Positions 1-8,332 of a stretch of 64,000 nt of DNA are shown piece after piece. This stretch comes from Leucobacter sp. cx-42 (GTDB lineage Bacteria > Actinomycetota > Actinomycetes > Actinomycetales > Microbacteriaceae): NCBI RefSeq assembly GCF_014529985.1, contig NZ_JACVMU010000001.1, positions 372,001-436,000 on the forward strand, written 5' to 3'. The notes beneath the pieces are model-generated. The model worked only from the letters and a program-made list of their open reading frames with translations. It made no database searches and was not told the origin of the DNA. Position numbers and translations under genes: made by a program. Position 1 is the first letter of the stretch. Each line of letters starts with the position of its first letter.

Positions 1-1554
1 CCACTGCTCAAGCTGCTCGCCCGACGCATCCGCGAACGCGTAGACGCGGAAGCGGCCGTCGGCGCGGTGGTGGTGTCCGAGGTGAATGTCGACCGCGTCA
101 GAGACACGAGTCGTCATGACCGACTTGAAACGCTTGCCGAGGGGGAAGCCGGCTGCGAGGTGCTGGTGATCCGCCGACCCAGTGGTCATCGGATGCTCGT
201 ACTGCGTCATGAAGCCCGCGGGGAACTCGGCGGTGCGGACGTAGAACTCCTCGACCTCCTTGGGCGAACCGAACTCCTCTGGCTTCTTCGCCATGAGTGA
301 CGACCACTCGTGATCGAAGTCGATGAGGTTCTTTGCTGCGACCTGGCGCTCTTCCGAGTAGGTCTTGAGGAGCGACTCAGGGCTGAGGCCTGAAAGGACG
401 TAACCGAGCTTCCACGCAAGGTTCCAGCCGTCCTGCATTGAGACGTTCATGCCCTGGCCAGCCTTCGCGCTGTGGGTGTGGCACGCATCGCCCATGAGGA
501 AGACACGGCACTTGCCGTCAGGCGAGGTGGTCTCATCGTCGAAGCGGTCAGTAAGGCGGTGTGCGACCTCATAGACGCTGTGCCATGCAACATTGCGCAC
601 GTCGAGCGTGTACGGGTGCAAGATCGCGTTCGCCTGCGCGATGATCTGCTCCAGGCTCGTCTCGCGCACCTTGCCGTGATCGTTCTCGTCGACCTCGCCG
701 AGGTCAACGTAGATGCGGCAGAGGTGGTTGCCCTCACGCGGAATGTGCAGGATGCTGCCCGACTCCGAGTGGATGATGCTCTTCTTGCGGATGTCGGGGA
801 AGTCGGTGACCGCGAGTACGTCCATGACGCCCCAGGCGTGCATGGAAGCGGAGCCCTGCAAGGATCCGCCGATTGAACGACGAACGCTCGAGCGCGCGCC
901 ATCGGCACCGATCACATACTTGGCGTGCACGACGCGGGTCTCGCCGTCGTTCGCGTCAGCCGAGCGCTCAGCGTTGAGGCCGGCGCCGGTGTGGCCCGAC
1001 ACCTTACGGAGGGTCACCGCGACCGGGTACTCGCCCTCGCCAACCTCGAGGCCGACGAAGTCCCAGCCGTAATCGACCTCGCCACGGGCGGGTGCCTGGC
1101 GGGCGAACTGGGTGAAGTAGTCGATGACGCGCGCCTGGTTCACGATGAGGTGCGGGAACTCGCTGATGCCGGTGGGGTCGTCAGGGGTGACGCCCGTGCG
1201 GATGATGTTCGCAGGGTTCGCGGGATCTGGGTTCCAGAACGAGGTCTCGGTGATCTGGTACGCCTCGTGGATGATCTCCTCGGCGAATCCGAACGCCTGG
1301 AAGGTCTCAACACTGCGCGCCTGGATGCCGTCTGCCTGGCCGAGCACGAGTCGGCCGTCGCGGCGCTCGACGATGCGGGTCACCACATTCGGGAACTCAG
1401 CGAGCTGAGCCGCTGCTGCGACACCGGCGGGGCCGGAGCCAACGATGAGCACGTCGATCTCATCGGGCAGGTCTGTCGGGCGGTCGAGGCCAACGCCTGC
1501 TGCGGGGCGTACGCGCGGATCGGTCGACACATAACCGTGGTGGTGGAACTGCAT
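1..1554 (-). CDS. FAD-dependent aromatic-ring monooxygenase (phenol hydroxylase / 3-hydroxybenzoate 4-hydroxylase type), 3' end cut by window
   Basis: A class A flavoprotein hydroxylase that would use NAD(P)H and O2 to hydroxylate a phenolic ring in the cytoplasm. The N-terminus shows the dinucleotide-binding run VLIVGSGPAGVAAAAQLS (about residues 35-52), then IGADGARSSVRRSIGG in mid-protein and the FAD ribityl motif FLMGDACHTHSAKAGQGMN near residue 360, which is typical of FAD_binding_3. The reading frame is open to base 1, so 518 codons are visible and the C-terminal thioredoxin-like dimerisation domain of the phenol hydroxylase subgroup is probably only partly present. The ATG at 1554 follows GGAGAAACA. 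It is divergent from the IclR gene, with palindromes between them, so IclR control is likely. The substrate is not determinable here. Confidence 0.88.
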   Translation of the reverse strand, partial: MQFHHHGYVSTDPRVRPAAGVGLDRPTDLPDEIDVLIVGSGPAGVAAAAQLAEFPNVVTRIVERRDGRLVLGQADGIQARSVETFQAFGFAEEIIHEAYQITETSFWNPDPANPANIIRTGVTPDDPTGISEFPHLIVNQARVIDYFTQFARQAPARGEVDYGWDFVGLEVGEGEYPVAVTLRKVSGHTGAGLNAERSADANDGETRVVHAKYVIGADGARSSVRRSIGGSLQGSASMHAWGVMDVLAVTDFPDIRKKSIIHSESGSILHIPREGNHLCRIYVDLGEVDENDHGKVRETSLEQIIAQANAILHPYTLDVRNVAWHSVYEVAHRLTDRFDDETTSPDGKCRVFLMGDACHTHSAKAGQGMNVSMQDGWNLAWKLGYVLSGLSPESLLKTYSEERQVAAKNLIDFDHEWSSLMAKKPEEFGSPKEVEEFYVRTAEFPAGFMTQYEHPMTTGSADHQHLAAGFPLGKRFKSVMTTRVSDAVDIHLGHHHRADGRFRVYAFADASGEQLEQW

Positions 1555-1597
1555 TGTTTCTCCATTTCGTATCGCAAACAGCCTTCGTTTACGATAT

Positions 1598-1630
1598 TGT
1601 TCGATTATCGAACAGCGATTCCGATAATCG
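1598..1630. promoter_or_regulatory. Paired palindromes, probable IclR operator
   Basis: TGTTCGATTATCGAACA at 1598-1614 is a perfect 17-bp odd-centred palindrome. A second half-match, CGATAATCG, lies at 1622-1630, centred 20 bp (two helical turns) away from CGATTATCG at 1602-1610. The pair sits in the divergent spacer between the hydroxylase start (1554) and the IclR start (1693). IclR proteins often bind such tandem sites as a dimer of dimers; binding here is inferred. Confidence 0.6.
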
Positions 1631-1692
1631 CACACTCAGCATAAATCTCATTCTGAGATGACACAACTTCTCCGGCAAAGAATCGAGAAATC

Positions 1693-2448
1693 ATGGCAAC
1701 GACGCCCGCACGCAGCACGTCACCCGACGGCGCACCAGCCCCGACTCAGTCGGAGGCAGCGGCGATGTCACTCACCCTGCTGCGCGGCCTCGAAGCACTC
1801 GAACTCCTCGCCGACGCGAAGACCCCGCTCACCATCGCCGAGCTATCTAAGGGCCTCGGCGTGCACCGTTCAAACGCCTATCGCATTCTGCGCACGCTGG
1901 AGCATCGCCGATTCGTGGTGCGTGATGATGCTGGGCGGATCCGCCTCGGCCCAAAACTCACCGCCCTGTCGCGCGGTGTCGCGCCCGAACTGCACGCCGC
2001 CGCGCTGCCGGTCGTCACCGACGTCGCATACTCACTCGGCATGACGGCCTTCCTCACGGTGCTCGACGCCGACGAGGTGGTCACCCTCGCAACGGTCGAG
2101 CCATCGAATGTTGAAGTGTCAATTGCGCGTGATCCTGGCGTGCGACACTCGGTCGATCGCGGCGCCCCTGGCCACGCGATTGAGAGCTCGCTGTCGGCGC
2201 CGGAGCGGTTGGCGCTGCTGGGATCCGCCGATTTCAGTGACGACGCGATCGAGGCCCGCAAGGCGGGATACGCGGTGAGCCGTAATGAGGTCGTGAACGG
2301 GGTGTCTGGCCTCGCCGTCCCGCTGCGAATCGTGGGCGAGCCGCCGGCTGCCCTCGCGATCGTGCACTTCGCACTTCCAGACGCTGTCGACGAAATTGTA
2401 GACACCCTGCATAGCGCCGCAGCAAAAATTACGCAGAACTACCGCTAA
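1693..2448 (+). CDS. IclR family transcriptional regulator
   Basis: A 251-residue regulator with an N-terminal winged helix (about residues 25-90, including LTIAELSKGLGVHRSNAYRI) and a C-terminal IclR effector domain ending in LHSAAAKITQNY. It is divergent from the flavin hydroxylase and precedes the ThDP enzyme, so it probably controls both in response to an aromatic substrate or intermediate. The ATG at 1693 has only a weak Shine-Dalgarno site. An internal ATG at 1765 is preceded by GGAGG with 8-nt spacing and would give a 227-residue protein that still contains the whole HTH, so the start is uncertain. Confidence 0.9.
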   Translation: MATTPARSTSPDGAPAPTQSEAAAMSLTLLRGLEALELLADAKTPLTIAELSKGLGVHRSNAYRILRTLEHRRFVVRDDAGRIRLGPKLTALSRGVAPELHAAALPVVTDVAYSLGMTAFLTVLDADEVVTLATVEPSNVEVSIARDPGVRHSVDRGAPGHAIESSLSAPERLALLGSADFSDDAIEARKAGYAVSRNEVVNGVSGLAVPLRIVGEPPAALAIVHFALPDAVDEIVDTLHSAAAKITQNYR

Positions 2449-2614
2449 TCCGGAATTTGCCTCTACACTGAGTTCGTCCAGCTCGGCCAGGTTCATCCCG
2501 GCCCGGCCGGGTAAGGTGCGCGAAAAAGGGGCACTGCTGTCACGGCACTGATGCCGCAGACGAGACATACACGGAATCTCTTCGCTCGATTTTTTCGACT
2601 CCTAAGGACCTGTG

Positions 2615-4354
2615 ATGTCTTCACCCCTTCAGACGCTGACGCCTACCCTCACGCAGACTCTCGCTCGCGCACTTGCCCAGCACGCGGATCGCAGCTTCGG
2701 CCTCATGGGCAACGGCAATGCCCACCTCATCGATCATCTTGGCAAGGCCGGTGTCCCGTACACCGCGGTGCGCCACGAGGCAGCAACCGTAGCCGCAGCC
2801 GACGCCTACACCCGTGTAAGCGGCAAGATCGCAATCGCCACCACCACCTACGGCGCCGGATTCACCAATGCCCTCACCGCCCTCGCTGAGGCCGCGCAGG
2901 CGCACACCCCAATGCTCGTCGTCGTCGGCGATGAGCCGAGCTCTGGCCCGCGCCCCTGGGACGTCAACCAGACCATGCACGCGACCGCGATCGGCGTGCG
3001 CACCTTCACGCTCGGTCTCGCAGATGTCACCGGCACGGTCGATGAGGCTGTCGCCTACGCACTCCAGGCGCAGACACCCGTGATCCTCGCGATTCCGTAC
3101 GACCTGGTCTCGGCCCCCGCCGAGGCAACGGGCGCGGATCACACAGCCGCAGGCACCGCAGCCGATGCAGGTCTGCCCGCCCTCGACCCCACCGCTGTCG
3201 CGCCGGTCGCATCATCCCAGCTCGACGAGGCGGCGCTCGCGCTCACCCAGGCAGCACGCCCCGTCGTGATCGCCGGCCGCGGCGCACACCTCGCTGGCGT
3301 CGCACCCCAGCTCGACGCGATCGCGGATCACCTCGGCGCAATCACCTCCACGACGGCCCTCGCCCGCGGACTCTTCGCAGGCCAGGCCACCAACCTCGGC
3401 GTCACCGGCGGCTTCGGCCAGATCCAGGCAATGGAGGTCATCGAATCGGCCGACGTGGTGCTCGTCGTTGGCGCGAGCCTCAACCAGTTCACGATGCGCT
3501 TCGGCGACCTGTTCGGCGCTGGCACGCGCGTGATCCGCGTTGATGCCGCGGCCGTCCCGGCGCCCAAGACCAACTCCCCCATCGACTACACCCTGCTGCA
3601 GGGTGACGCTCGCGAAGTCGTTGCCGAGCTCGGGGCGCGGATCGCGGCCACCCCGCGCACTTCCGCGCCGTGGCGCGACACTGTCACCGGACTCGAACCC
3701 GGCGGCGAGCGCCGCCATCGCAACTCGGGCCTCGACGAGCACCCGTCTGGGGTGTGCGCCGATGGGCGACTCGATCCGCGCGCCGTTGCGACGCGCATCG
3801 GCGAGCTGCTTCCCGCGGATCGTCACGTCACCTCTGATGGTGGCCACTTCCTCGGCTGGGCAAACATGTACTGGCCCATCGCGTCTCCCGAGCGCATGAT
3901 CATGGTCGGCACCGCCTACCAGACCATCGGCCTCGGCTTCTCGACGGTCGCAGGCGTCTCGGCGGCCGCCCCCGAGAGCACGACCGTCCTCACGACGGGC
4001 GACGGCGGCGGACTCATGGCGCTCGCCGATTTGGAGACCGCGATCCGCACCTCCACCAGCCTCGTGGTTGTCGTGTGGAACGATGGCGCGTACGGCGCCG
4101 AGGTGCACCTGTATGGCGTGATGGGTCTCGACCAGGCGCCCATGCTCATCCCCGATGCCAACTTCGCTGGCATGGCCGCCGCACTTGGCGCGACCGGCGT
4201 TGTGGTGTCGTCGTTGGCCGATCTCGACGCGCTCCGCGACTGGACCGAGGCTGGAGCGCACGGCACGATCGTGCTCGACTGCCGCGTCTCGCAGTCGGTC
4301 GTCGCCGAGTATCAGCGCGAGATTCAGCGCGTGAACGGGCTCGACGTGGAGTAG
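2615..4354 (+). CDS. Thiamine diphosphate-dependent enzyme (acetolactate synthase / 2-oxoacid decarboxylase superfamily)
   Basis: A ThDP enzyme of 579 residues with the usual three-domain order. The N-terminal Pyr domain carries the catalytic glutamate in YTAVRHEAATVAAADAYTR (about residue 50). A central Rossmann-like domain covers about 190-340. The C-terminal PP domain has the diphosphate/Mg motif GDGGGLMALADLE and, after the usual gap, WNDGAYG. It probably decarboxylates or ligates a 2-oxoacid; acetolactate synthase, benzoylformate decarboxylase-like and related activities cannot be told apart from sequence. AAGGA at 2604-2608 favours the ATG at 2615 over the GTG three bases upstream. It lies 166 bp after the IclR gene and is possibly co-regulated. 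Confidence 0.85.
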   Translation: MSSPLQTLTPTLTQTLARALAQHADRSFGLMGNGNAHLIDHLGKAGVPYTAVRHEAATVAAADAYTRVSGKIAIATTTYGAGFTNALTALAEAAQAHTPMLVVVGDEPSSGPRPWDVNQTMHATAIGVRTFTLGLADVTGTVDEAVAYALQAQTPVILAIPYDLVSAPAEATGADHTAAGTAADAGLPALDPTAVAPVASSQLDEAALALTQAARPVVIAGRGAHLAGVAPQLDAIADHLGAITSTTALARGLFAGQATNLGVTGGFGQIQAMEVIESADVVLVVGASLNQFTMRFGDLFGAGTRVIRVDAAAVPAPKTNSPIDYTLLQGDAREVVAELGARIAATPRTSAPWRDTVTGLEPGGERRHRNSGLDEHPSGVCADGRLDPRAVATRIGELLPADRHVTSDGGHFLGWANMYWPIASPERMIMVGTAYQTIGLGFSTVAGVSAAAPESTTVLTTGDGGGLMALADLETAIRTSTSLVVVVWNDGAYGAEVHLYGVMGLDQAPMLIPDANFAGMAAALGATGVVVSSLADLDALRDWTEAGAHGTIVLDCRVSQSVVAEYQREIQRVNGLDVE

Positions 4355-4404
4355 GTCGTGCCTTGGCTTTGCGGCGCGAGTGCCGCGAACCCCGCCGACC
4401 CCGC

Positions 4405-4498
4405 GAACCCCGCGAAAAGGGGCCTTTCTGTCGAGATCACCCGTTTCATGCGTATGAAACCCTGGTTTTCGAGAGAACGGCCCCTTTTCGCGGGGTTC
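4405..4498. repeat. 94-bp near-palindromic intergenic element (family A, copy 1)
   Basis: Extended to 4403-4500, this copy has perfect 22-bp inverted arms (outer bases GCGAACCCCGCG and CGCGGGGTTCGC). A nested hairpin GTTTCAT-N4-ATGAAAC lies at 4443-4460. It sits between two same-direction genes. Ungapped alignment with 44707-44800 and 47011-47104 shows conserved ends and the internal words CCTTTC and CTCGAGAGAA, with the centre free to vary. It could act as a terminator or be a MITE/REP-like element. Confidence 0.8.
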
Positions 4499-4650
4499 GC
4501 TCACGTGAGGGCCCGTTCTACCCGACCCCGACGGGCCTTGTTTCCACCTGTGCCACACCTCAAAGTGACCTTCCAAGGAACTAGGTGTAGTCTCTCGGCA
4601 AGGAAGGTGGGCTTGCCCCATCGCACTGCACAACAATGAGGTGAGTACAG

Positions 4651-5655
4651 ATGCAGATCGCACAGTCGCGGCCAGCGTCGAACGAAGCTGCCCAGGCCAC
4701 AACGCCGCGGTCGTCACACGAACGCCAGCACCAGCAGGCCGACGACACTAGCGGCGTCGAGCAGTTCAACAGCCTCATCAGCTCATCGTTTGTGCCCCTC
4801 AAGATCAGCACCGAACGTGACGAACCGTTCGTTGGCCGCACCTCTGCAGAACACGCAGACGACGTCGTCTTCACCGAGGTCGTCGCACGCCCGCACCTCG
4901 TGGAGCGGACCGCCGAAACCATCGCGGCCGGCGGCAGCGGGTACTACAAGGTCAGCCTCATGCTGTCCGGTTCAAGCATTCTCGTGCAGGACGGACGCGA
5001 GATCGTCCTGCGTGCCGGTGATCTCTCGGTCTATGACACCTCGCGCCCATACTCGCTGCTGTTCGACCAAGACTTCCGGAACCTCATCATGATGTTCCCG
5101 AAAGATCGACTCGAGCTCCCCATTCCCTTCACCGAGCAGCTCACCGCTACTTCGCTGAACGCCGAGAATCGTGGTCTTGCCCCGGTGGTCACCGCGTTCC
5201 TGTCGCAGTTCCCCACCCAGCTGTCTCCGCTCGACGAGCGCCTGCGCGCTAAGCTCGCGCACACAAGCCTCGATCTGATGAGCACGCTGTTCTCGAGCAT
5301 CCTTGATGCTGACCCCGCGCAGCGCGATCCGCACCAGGTCATGCTCCAGAAAATCACGAGCTACATCGAACTCCACCTCGGTTCTCCTACCCTGTCGCCC
5401 GGATCGATTGCCGGTGCCCACTTCATTTCCACGCGCCACCTGCACGCACTGTTCAAGCAGTCGGGGACGACGGTGTCGACGTGGATCCGCGAGCGCCGTC
5501 TCGAGCGCTGCCGTACCGACTTGCTCGATCCCGTATTGGCGGATCGCACTGTCTCGGCAATCGCCAGCCGCTGGGGCTTCCCCGACGCTGCGCACTTCAG
5601 CCGGGTGTTTAAGTCCGCGTATGGGGTAGCGCCAAGCGAGTTCCGCCACCTGTAG
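4651..5655 (+). CDS. AraC family transcriptional regulator
   Basis: 334 residues. The N-terminal half (about 45-200) resembles the AraC_binding_2 / cupin-like sensor domain (SSILVQDGREIVLRAGDLSVYDTSRPYS is its core, quoted in parts: IVLRAGDLSVYDTSRPYS). The C-terminal AraC DNA-binding domain has two HTHs, with SIAGAHFISTRHLHALFKQ in the first and AIASRWGFPDAAHFSRVFK in the second, and ends EFRHL. The ATG at 4651 follows GAGGTGAG. This layout is typical of catabolic-gene activators. The amidohydrolase 208 bp downstream is the most likely target, but nothing in the sequence proves it. Confidence 0.9.
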   Translation: MQIAQSRPASNEAAQATTPRSSHERQHQQADDTSGVEQFNSLISSSFVPLKISTERDEPFVGRTSAEHADDVVFTEVVARPHLVERTAETIAAGGSGYYKVSLMLSGSSILVQDGREIVLRAGDLSVYDTSRPYSLLFDQDFRNLIMMFPKDRLELPIPFTEQLTATSLNAENRGLAPVVTAFLSQFPTQLSPLDERLRAKLAHTSLDLMSTLFSSILDADPAQRDPHQVMLQKITSYIELHLGSPTLSPGSIAGAHFISTRHLHALFKQSGTTVSTWIRERRLERCRTDLLDPVLADRTVSAIASRWGFPDAAHFSRVFKSAYGVAPSEFRHL

Positions 5656-5685
5656 TCCAGGCGGATCCGCCGCACTCGCAGGCGG

Positions 5686-5769
5686 TTGCCGTACATATGC
5701 GATCCGCCGTCGATATGCCAGATCAGGACCCAAACAGCATATTGACGGCCGATTGCATATCTACGGCAA
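5686..5769. repeat. 84-bp inverted-repeat element (family C, copy 1)
   Basis: Two 33-bp arms begin TTGCCGTACATATGC on one side and end GCATATCTACGGCAA on the other, with only four mismatches between them and an 18-bp centre. A second element of exactly 84 bp with the same termini lies at 27519-27602. It sits between the AraC gene and the amidohydrolase. Its function is unknown; a miniature mobile element or a long operator are possible. Confidence 0.75.
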
Positions 5770-5790
5770 ATGATCCCGCGATATGTTAAG

Positions 5791-5806
5791 TTCTACGCAT
5801 GGAGAA
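5791..5806. promoter_or_regulatory. TTCTAC-N4-GTAGAA-type operator, site 1
   Basis: TTCTACGCATGGAGAA is a 16-bp inverted repeat with one mismatch between its 6-bp arms, 58 bp upstream of the amidohydrolase ATG. The same arrangement occurs in the divergent promoters at 43.8, 46.2 and 49.25 kb. The regulator is inferred, not known. Confidence 0.5.
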
Positions 5807-5863
5807 TTTAGTTCTTCGCACAGCCTCCCAATGTTGGGAGCAGCCACGATCTTGGAGCCGCTG

Positions 5864-7498
5864 ATGTCTCACCCCACCGCAGATTTGATCCTCACGAATG
5901 GGCGGATCTACACCGCCAACACCGCGCAGCCGTGGGCAGAGGCCATCGCGATCACGGCGGGCCGGGTGCTGGCAGTCGGATCCGCCACAGAGATCGCCGG
6001 CTACGCAACCAGCCAGACCGAGGTTCGTGAGCTCGACGGTGCATTCGTCATGCCCGGCCTGGTCGACGTCCACAATCACCACTTCCTCGCGGGCAAGACC
6101 GACCTGTACGAGCTGGCGATTCCGGTGGGGGCAACGCTCGACGACATCATTGCGGCTGTGCGCGAGTATGCGTCGACTGTGCCAGCCGACGCCTGGATCA
6201 CCGGTGGGCCGTGGGCGAGCGACCGACTCGACGCCGTCAACTCCCGTGACGCGCTCGAACGACTTGATGAGGCAGCGAGCGGCCGCCCGGTCTCGCTCGC
6301 GGACGATTCGCTCCACAACCGCTGGGCGAACACCCGCGCGATGGAACTTGCCGGCATCGATGCCGCCCAGCCGGGGGTGCTGTGCGATGGTGCCGACCCG
6401 ACTGGCGTCCTGCTCGAGGCCGCGGCATTGCCTGTGTCCCTCGCAGCCGAAGCACAGGGTGCACTCACGGCCGCGCAAGAGCGCGAGGCATCGCGCCGCG
6501 GCATCGAGATTCTCAGTTCCTTCGGGGTGACGGCGTTCCAGGACGCTGGCGTCTCAACGCACATCCTGGAGGCCCTGCGCACGCTCGATGCAGCGTCCGA
6601 GCTCAATGCCTGGGTCGTGAGCTCGATGCTCGTGAATGATGAGATTTTCGGGTATTCGGAGATTGGTGATGACCTGGTGTTTGCGGGTGAACGGTTCCGA
6701 ACCGAACATCACCGCCCGGATTTTGTGAAGATCTTCCTCGATGGTGTGCCGCCGACGCGCACCGGTGCTTTCCTTGAGCCGTACCTCCCGGATGACGCGC
6801 ATGGCGCCCACTTCCACGGCGAGACGCTACTGTCGCACGACGAACTCGGTGACTGGTTGCGACGGGTGGCTGAGGCTGGCCTGTCGGCAAAGATCCACTG
6901 CACGGGTGACGCCTCGGTGCACACGGTCCTGAACGTCGTCGAGGAACTCCGCAACGAAGGCATCACCAATACGACCTATCACGTGGCGCACGGCCAGTTC
7001 GTGCACCCTGATGACATTCCCCGCTTCGCGAGGCTCGGCGTCGTCGCCGATATCTCCCCGTTCATTTGGGTCCCCGGGCCGATCGCCGAGGCAATCAGCG
7101 AGGTACTCCCCCGCGAACGCGCGACCCAGATGCAGCCCAACCGCTCGCTGTTCAATGCGGGAGCGATTGTGGCTGGCGGATCCGACTGGCCCGTTTCCCC
7201 TTCGCCAAACGCGTGGGAAGGTATCCACGGCTTGGTCACCCGCGAGGATCCGACGGGTGCCTACCCCGGCACGCTCTGGCCTGAGCAGGCGATCACGCTG
7301 GACGAGGCGATCCGCGCATTCACGATCAATGGCGCGACCGCCATGGGGCTCGATGCCGAGACCGGCTCGCTCGAGGTCGGAAAGTCGGCAGACTTCGTGC
7401 TCCTCGACCGCGATCCGTTTGCGCAGCCCGAGCGCGAGCTCGTGCAGACCAAGGTTCGGGAGACGTGGTTTGCCGGGCGGAAGGTGTTTGCGGCGTAG
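5864..7498 (+). CDS. Amidohydrolase family 3 protein (YtcJ-like)
   Basis: A metal-dependent hydrolase of the amidohydrolase superfamily, 544 residues. It shows an N-terminal composite beta domain (LILTNGRIYTANTAQPWAEA), the metal-binding VDVHNHHF, the C-terminal HxTGDxxxH-like KIHCTGDASVH, GGSDWPVSPSPN (the conserved Asp region) and the closing GSLEVGKSADFVLLDRDPF. The ATG at 5864 is chosen because GGAG lies 6 nt upstream and the family starts here; an upstream ATG at 5783 would add 27 unsupported residues. The substrate is unknown (amide, formamide or N-acyl amine). The operator at 5791 links it to the 40-54 kb cluster, where a second family-3 amidohydrolase occurs. Confidence 0.88.
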   Translation: MSHPTADLILTNGRIYTANTAQPWAEAIAITAGRVLAVGSATEIAGYATSQTEVRELDGAFVMPGLVDVHNHHFLAGKTDLYELAIPVGATLDDIIAAVREYASTVPADAWITGGPWASDRLDAVNSRDALERLDEAASGRPVSLADDSLHNRWANTRAMELAGIDAAQPGVLCDGADPTGVLLEAAALPVSLAAEAQGALTAAQEREASRRGIEILSSFGVTAFQDAGVSTHILEALRTLDAASELNAWVVSSMLVNDEIFGYSEIGDDLVFAGERFRTEHHRPDFVKIFLDGVPPTRTGAFLEPYLPDDAHGAHFHGETLLSHDELGDWLRRVAEAGLSAKIHCTGDASVHTVLNVVEELRNEGITNTTYHVAHGQFVHPDDIPRFARLGVVADISPFIWVPGPIAEAISEVLPRERATQMQPNRSLFNAGAIVAGGSDWPVSPSPNAWEGIHGLVTREDPTGAYPGTLWPEQAITLDEAIRAFTINGATAMGLDAETGSLEVGKSADFVLLDRDPFAQPERELVQTKVRETWFAGRKVFAA

Positions 7499-7505
7499 AT
7501 CCCTC

Positions 7506-7838
7506 CTACGCAGCCACACCAAGACGCGAGGCAGCCAGACGGTTCAGCGATACAGCCTGCTCTGCCGCTTCTAACGCGAGAGCACGATGCTGCTCTGGGG
7601 GAATGCGAATGAGGAATCGGCCGGAATATGAGCGTTCTCCGATTGGCACCGGTGGAGTTTCGCCGCTTTCAGTCATGTCAACAAGCACACTTTCCACGAG
7701 CCGCCGAATACCCACAAAGGCCTCAATCTGGGCAGTATCCAGCCAGGAAAGACTTGGGAACTCTGCAACACTTCCAATGAACTCTTGATCTTCGGAAGAC
7801 CATCGAACCCGATACGTGTAGTGCTCTGCGTTGCTCAT
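7506..7838 (-). CDS. hicB: HicB family antitoxin
   Basis: 110 residues. The N-terminal half (YTYRVRWSSEDQEFIGSVAEFPSLSW) is the degenerate RNase H-like HicB fold. The C-terminus (SGRFLIRIPPEQHRALALEA followed by VSLNRLAASRL) is a ribbon-helix-helix DNA-binding domain. It overlaps the toxin gene by 4 bp (7835-7838), as in many hicAB pairs, and should neutralise HicA and repress the operon through the palindrome at 8091-8104. Confidence 0.88.
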   Translation of the reverse strand: MSNAEHYTYRVRWSSEDQEFIGSVAEFPSLSWLDTAQIEAFVGIRRLVESVLVDMTESGETPPVPIGERSYSGRFLIRIPPEQHRALALEAAEQAVSLNRLAASRLGVAA

Positions 7839-8086
7839 TTCTCCTCCTCAGAAATCCTGGTGATTGCGTGAAGCACCTGCCTCACCTGATACGCCTTAGC
7901 CAAACCATTCTTGCTTTGAATATTCACGCGCGGGTCACCGGACCAAGGAACCCGATATACCCGATGCGAAGTTCCGGTTTGCCGCGGCAAACCGAAATAG
8001 TAGTCACAAACCTTTGCGAGATCTGCGAATCTCAGGGCATGAGGCGCCACCTTCATGTGTTCAAGAATCTTGTCAATGCTCGGCAT
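7835..8086 (-). CDS. hicA: HicA-like mRNA interferase toxin
   Basis: 83 residues, slightly longer than average HicA. The double-stranded-RNA-binding-like fold is suggested by RFADLAKVCDYYFGLPRQTG followed by the catalytic-histidine segment TSHRVYRVPW and the tail VNIQSKNGLAKAYQVRQVL. It is the first gene of a two-gene minus-strand operon with hicB. No Shine-Dalgarno site is visible in front of the ATG at 8086; the palindrome and promoter lie so close that the transcript may be leaderless. Confidence 0.85.
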   Translation of the reverse strand: MPSIDKILEHMKVAPHALRFADLAKVCDYYFGLPRQTGTSHRVYRVPWSGDPRVNIQSKNGLAKAYQVRQVLHAITRISEEEK

Positions 8087-8090
8087 GAAC

Positions 8091-8104
8091 TAGTGATATC
8101 ACTA
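8091..8104. promoter_or_regulatory. Perfect 14-bp palindrome, probable HicB operator
   Basis: TAGTGATATCACTA lies 5 bp upstream of the hicA start codon and is self-complementary along its whole length. That suits the ribbon-helix-helix domain of HicB and autorepression by promoter occlusion. AT-rich TATCAAT next to it may be the -10 region. Confidence 0.65.
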
Positions 8105-8280
8105 TTGATACCTTAACAGGCAAGCCCGTGATGTGCACTGGCGTTCAGATCGATGCATTTTCCTCTGATTCGTGTCGACCGCCAGGCCAGCAACCTGAAC
8201 GGCCAACGTCAACATCGCTGGCCAACGGTGGCTAGTCTGGAGTCATAGCTCTGACTCACCTGTCTAGCTCCCGACTCCAC

Positions 8281-8312
8281 GGTGCACGTACCCGAAACCG
8301 GGCTCGTGCACC
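8281..8312 (+). promoter_or_regulatory. Leader stem-loop before the phosphotransferase gene
   Basis: GGTGCACG and CGTGCACC pair perfectly (8 bp). After a 2x2 internal loop, CCCG and CGGG pair around an AAAC tetraloop. The structure ends 9 nt before the AAGGA ribosome-binding site of the gene at 8333, and no T-run follows. It may be a 5'-UTR stability or translation-control element, or the end of an upstream transcript. Confidence 0.5.
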
Positions 8313-8332
8313 GGCGTACGCAAGGATCATCC

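Noticed and set aside
3212-4717. 501-codon minus-strand open frame over the ThDP enzyme
   Set aside because: Shadow of the plus-strand gene; the sense protein has all ThDP motifs and a ribosome-binding site, the antisense one has none.
7835-7838. 4-bp overlap of hicA and hicB as a frameshift
   Set aside because: Short overlaps are normal in hicAB operons; both proteins are complete.
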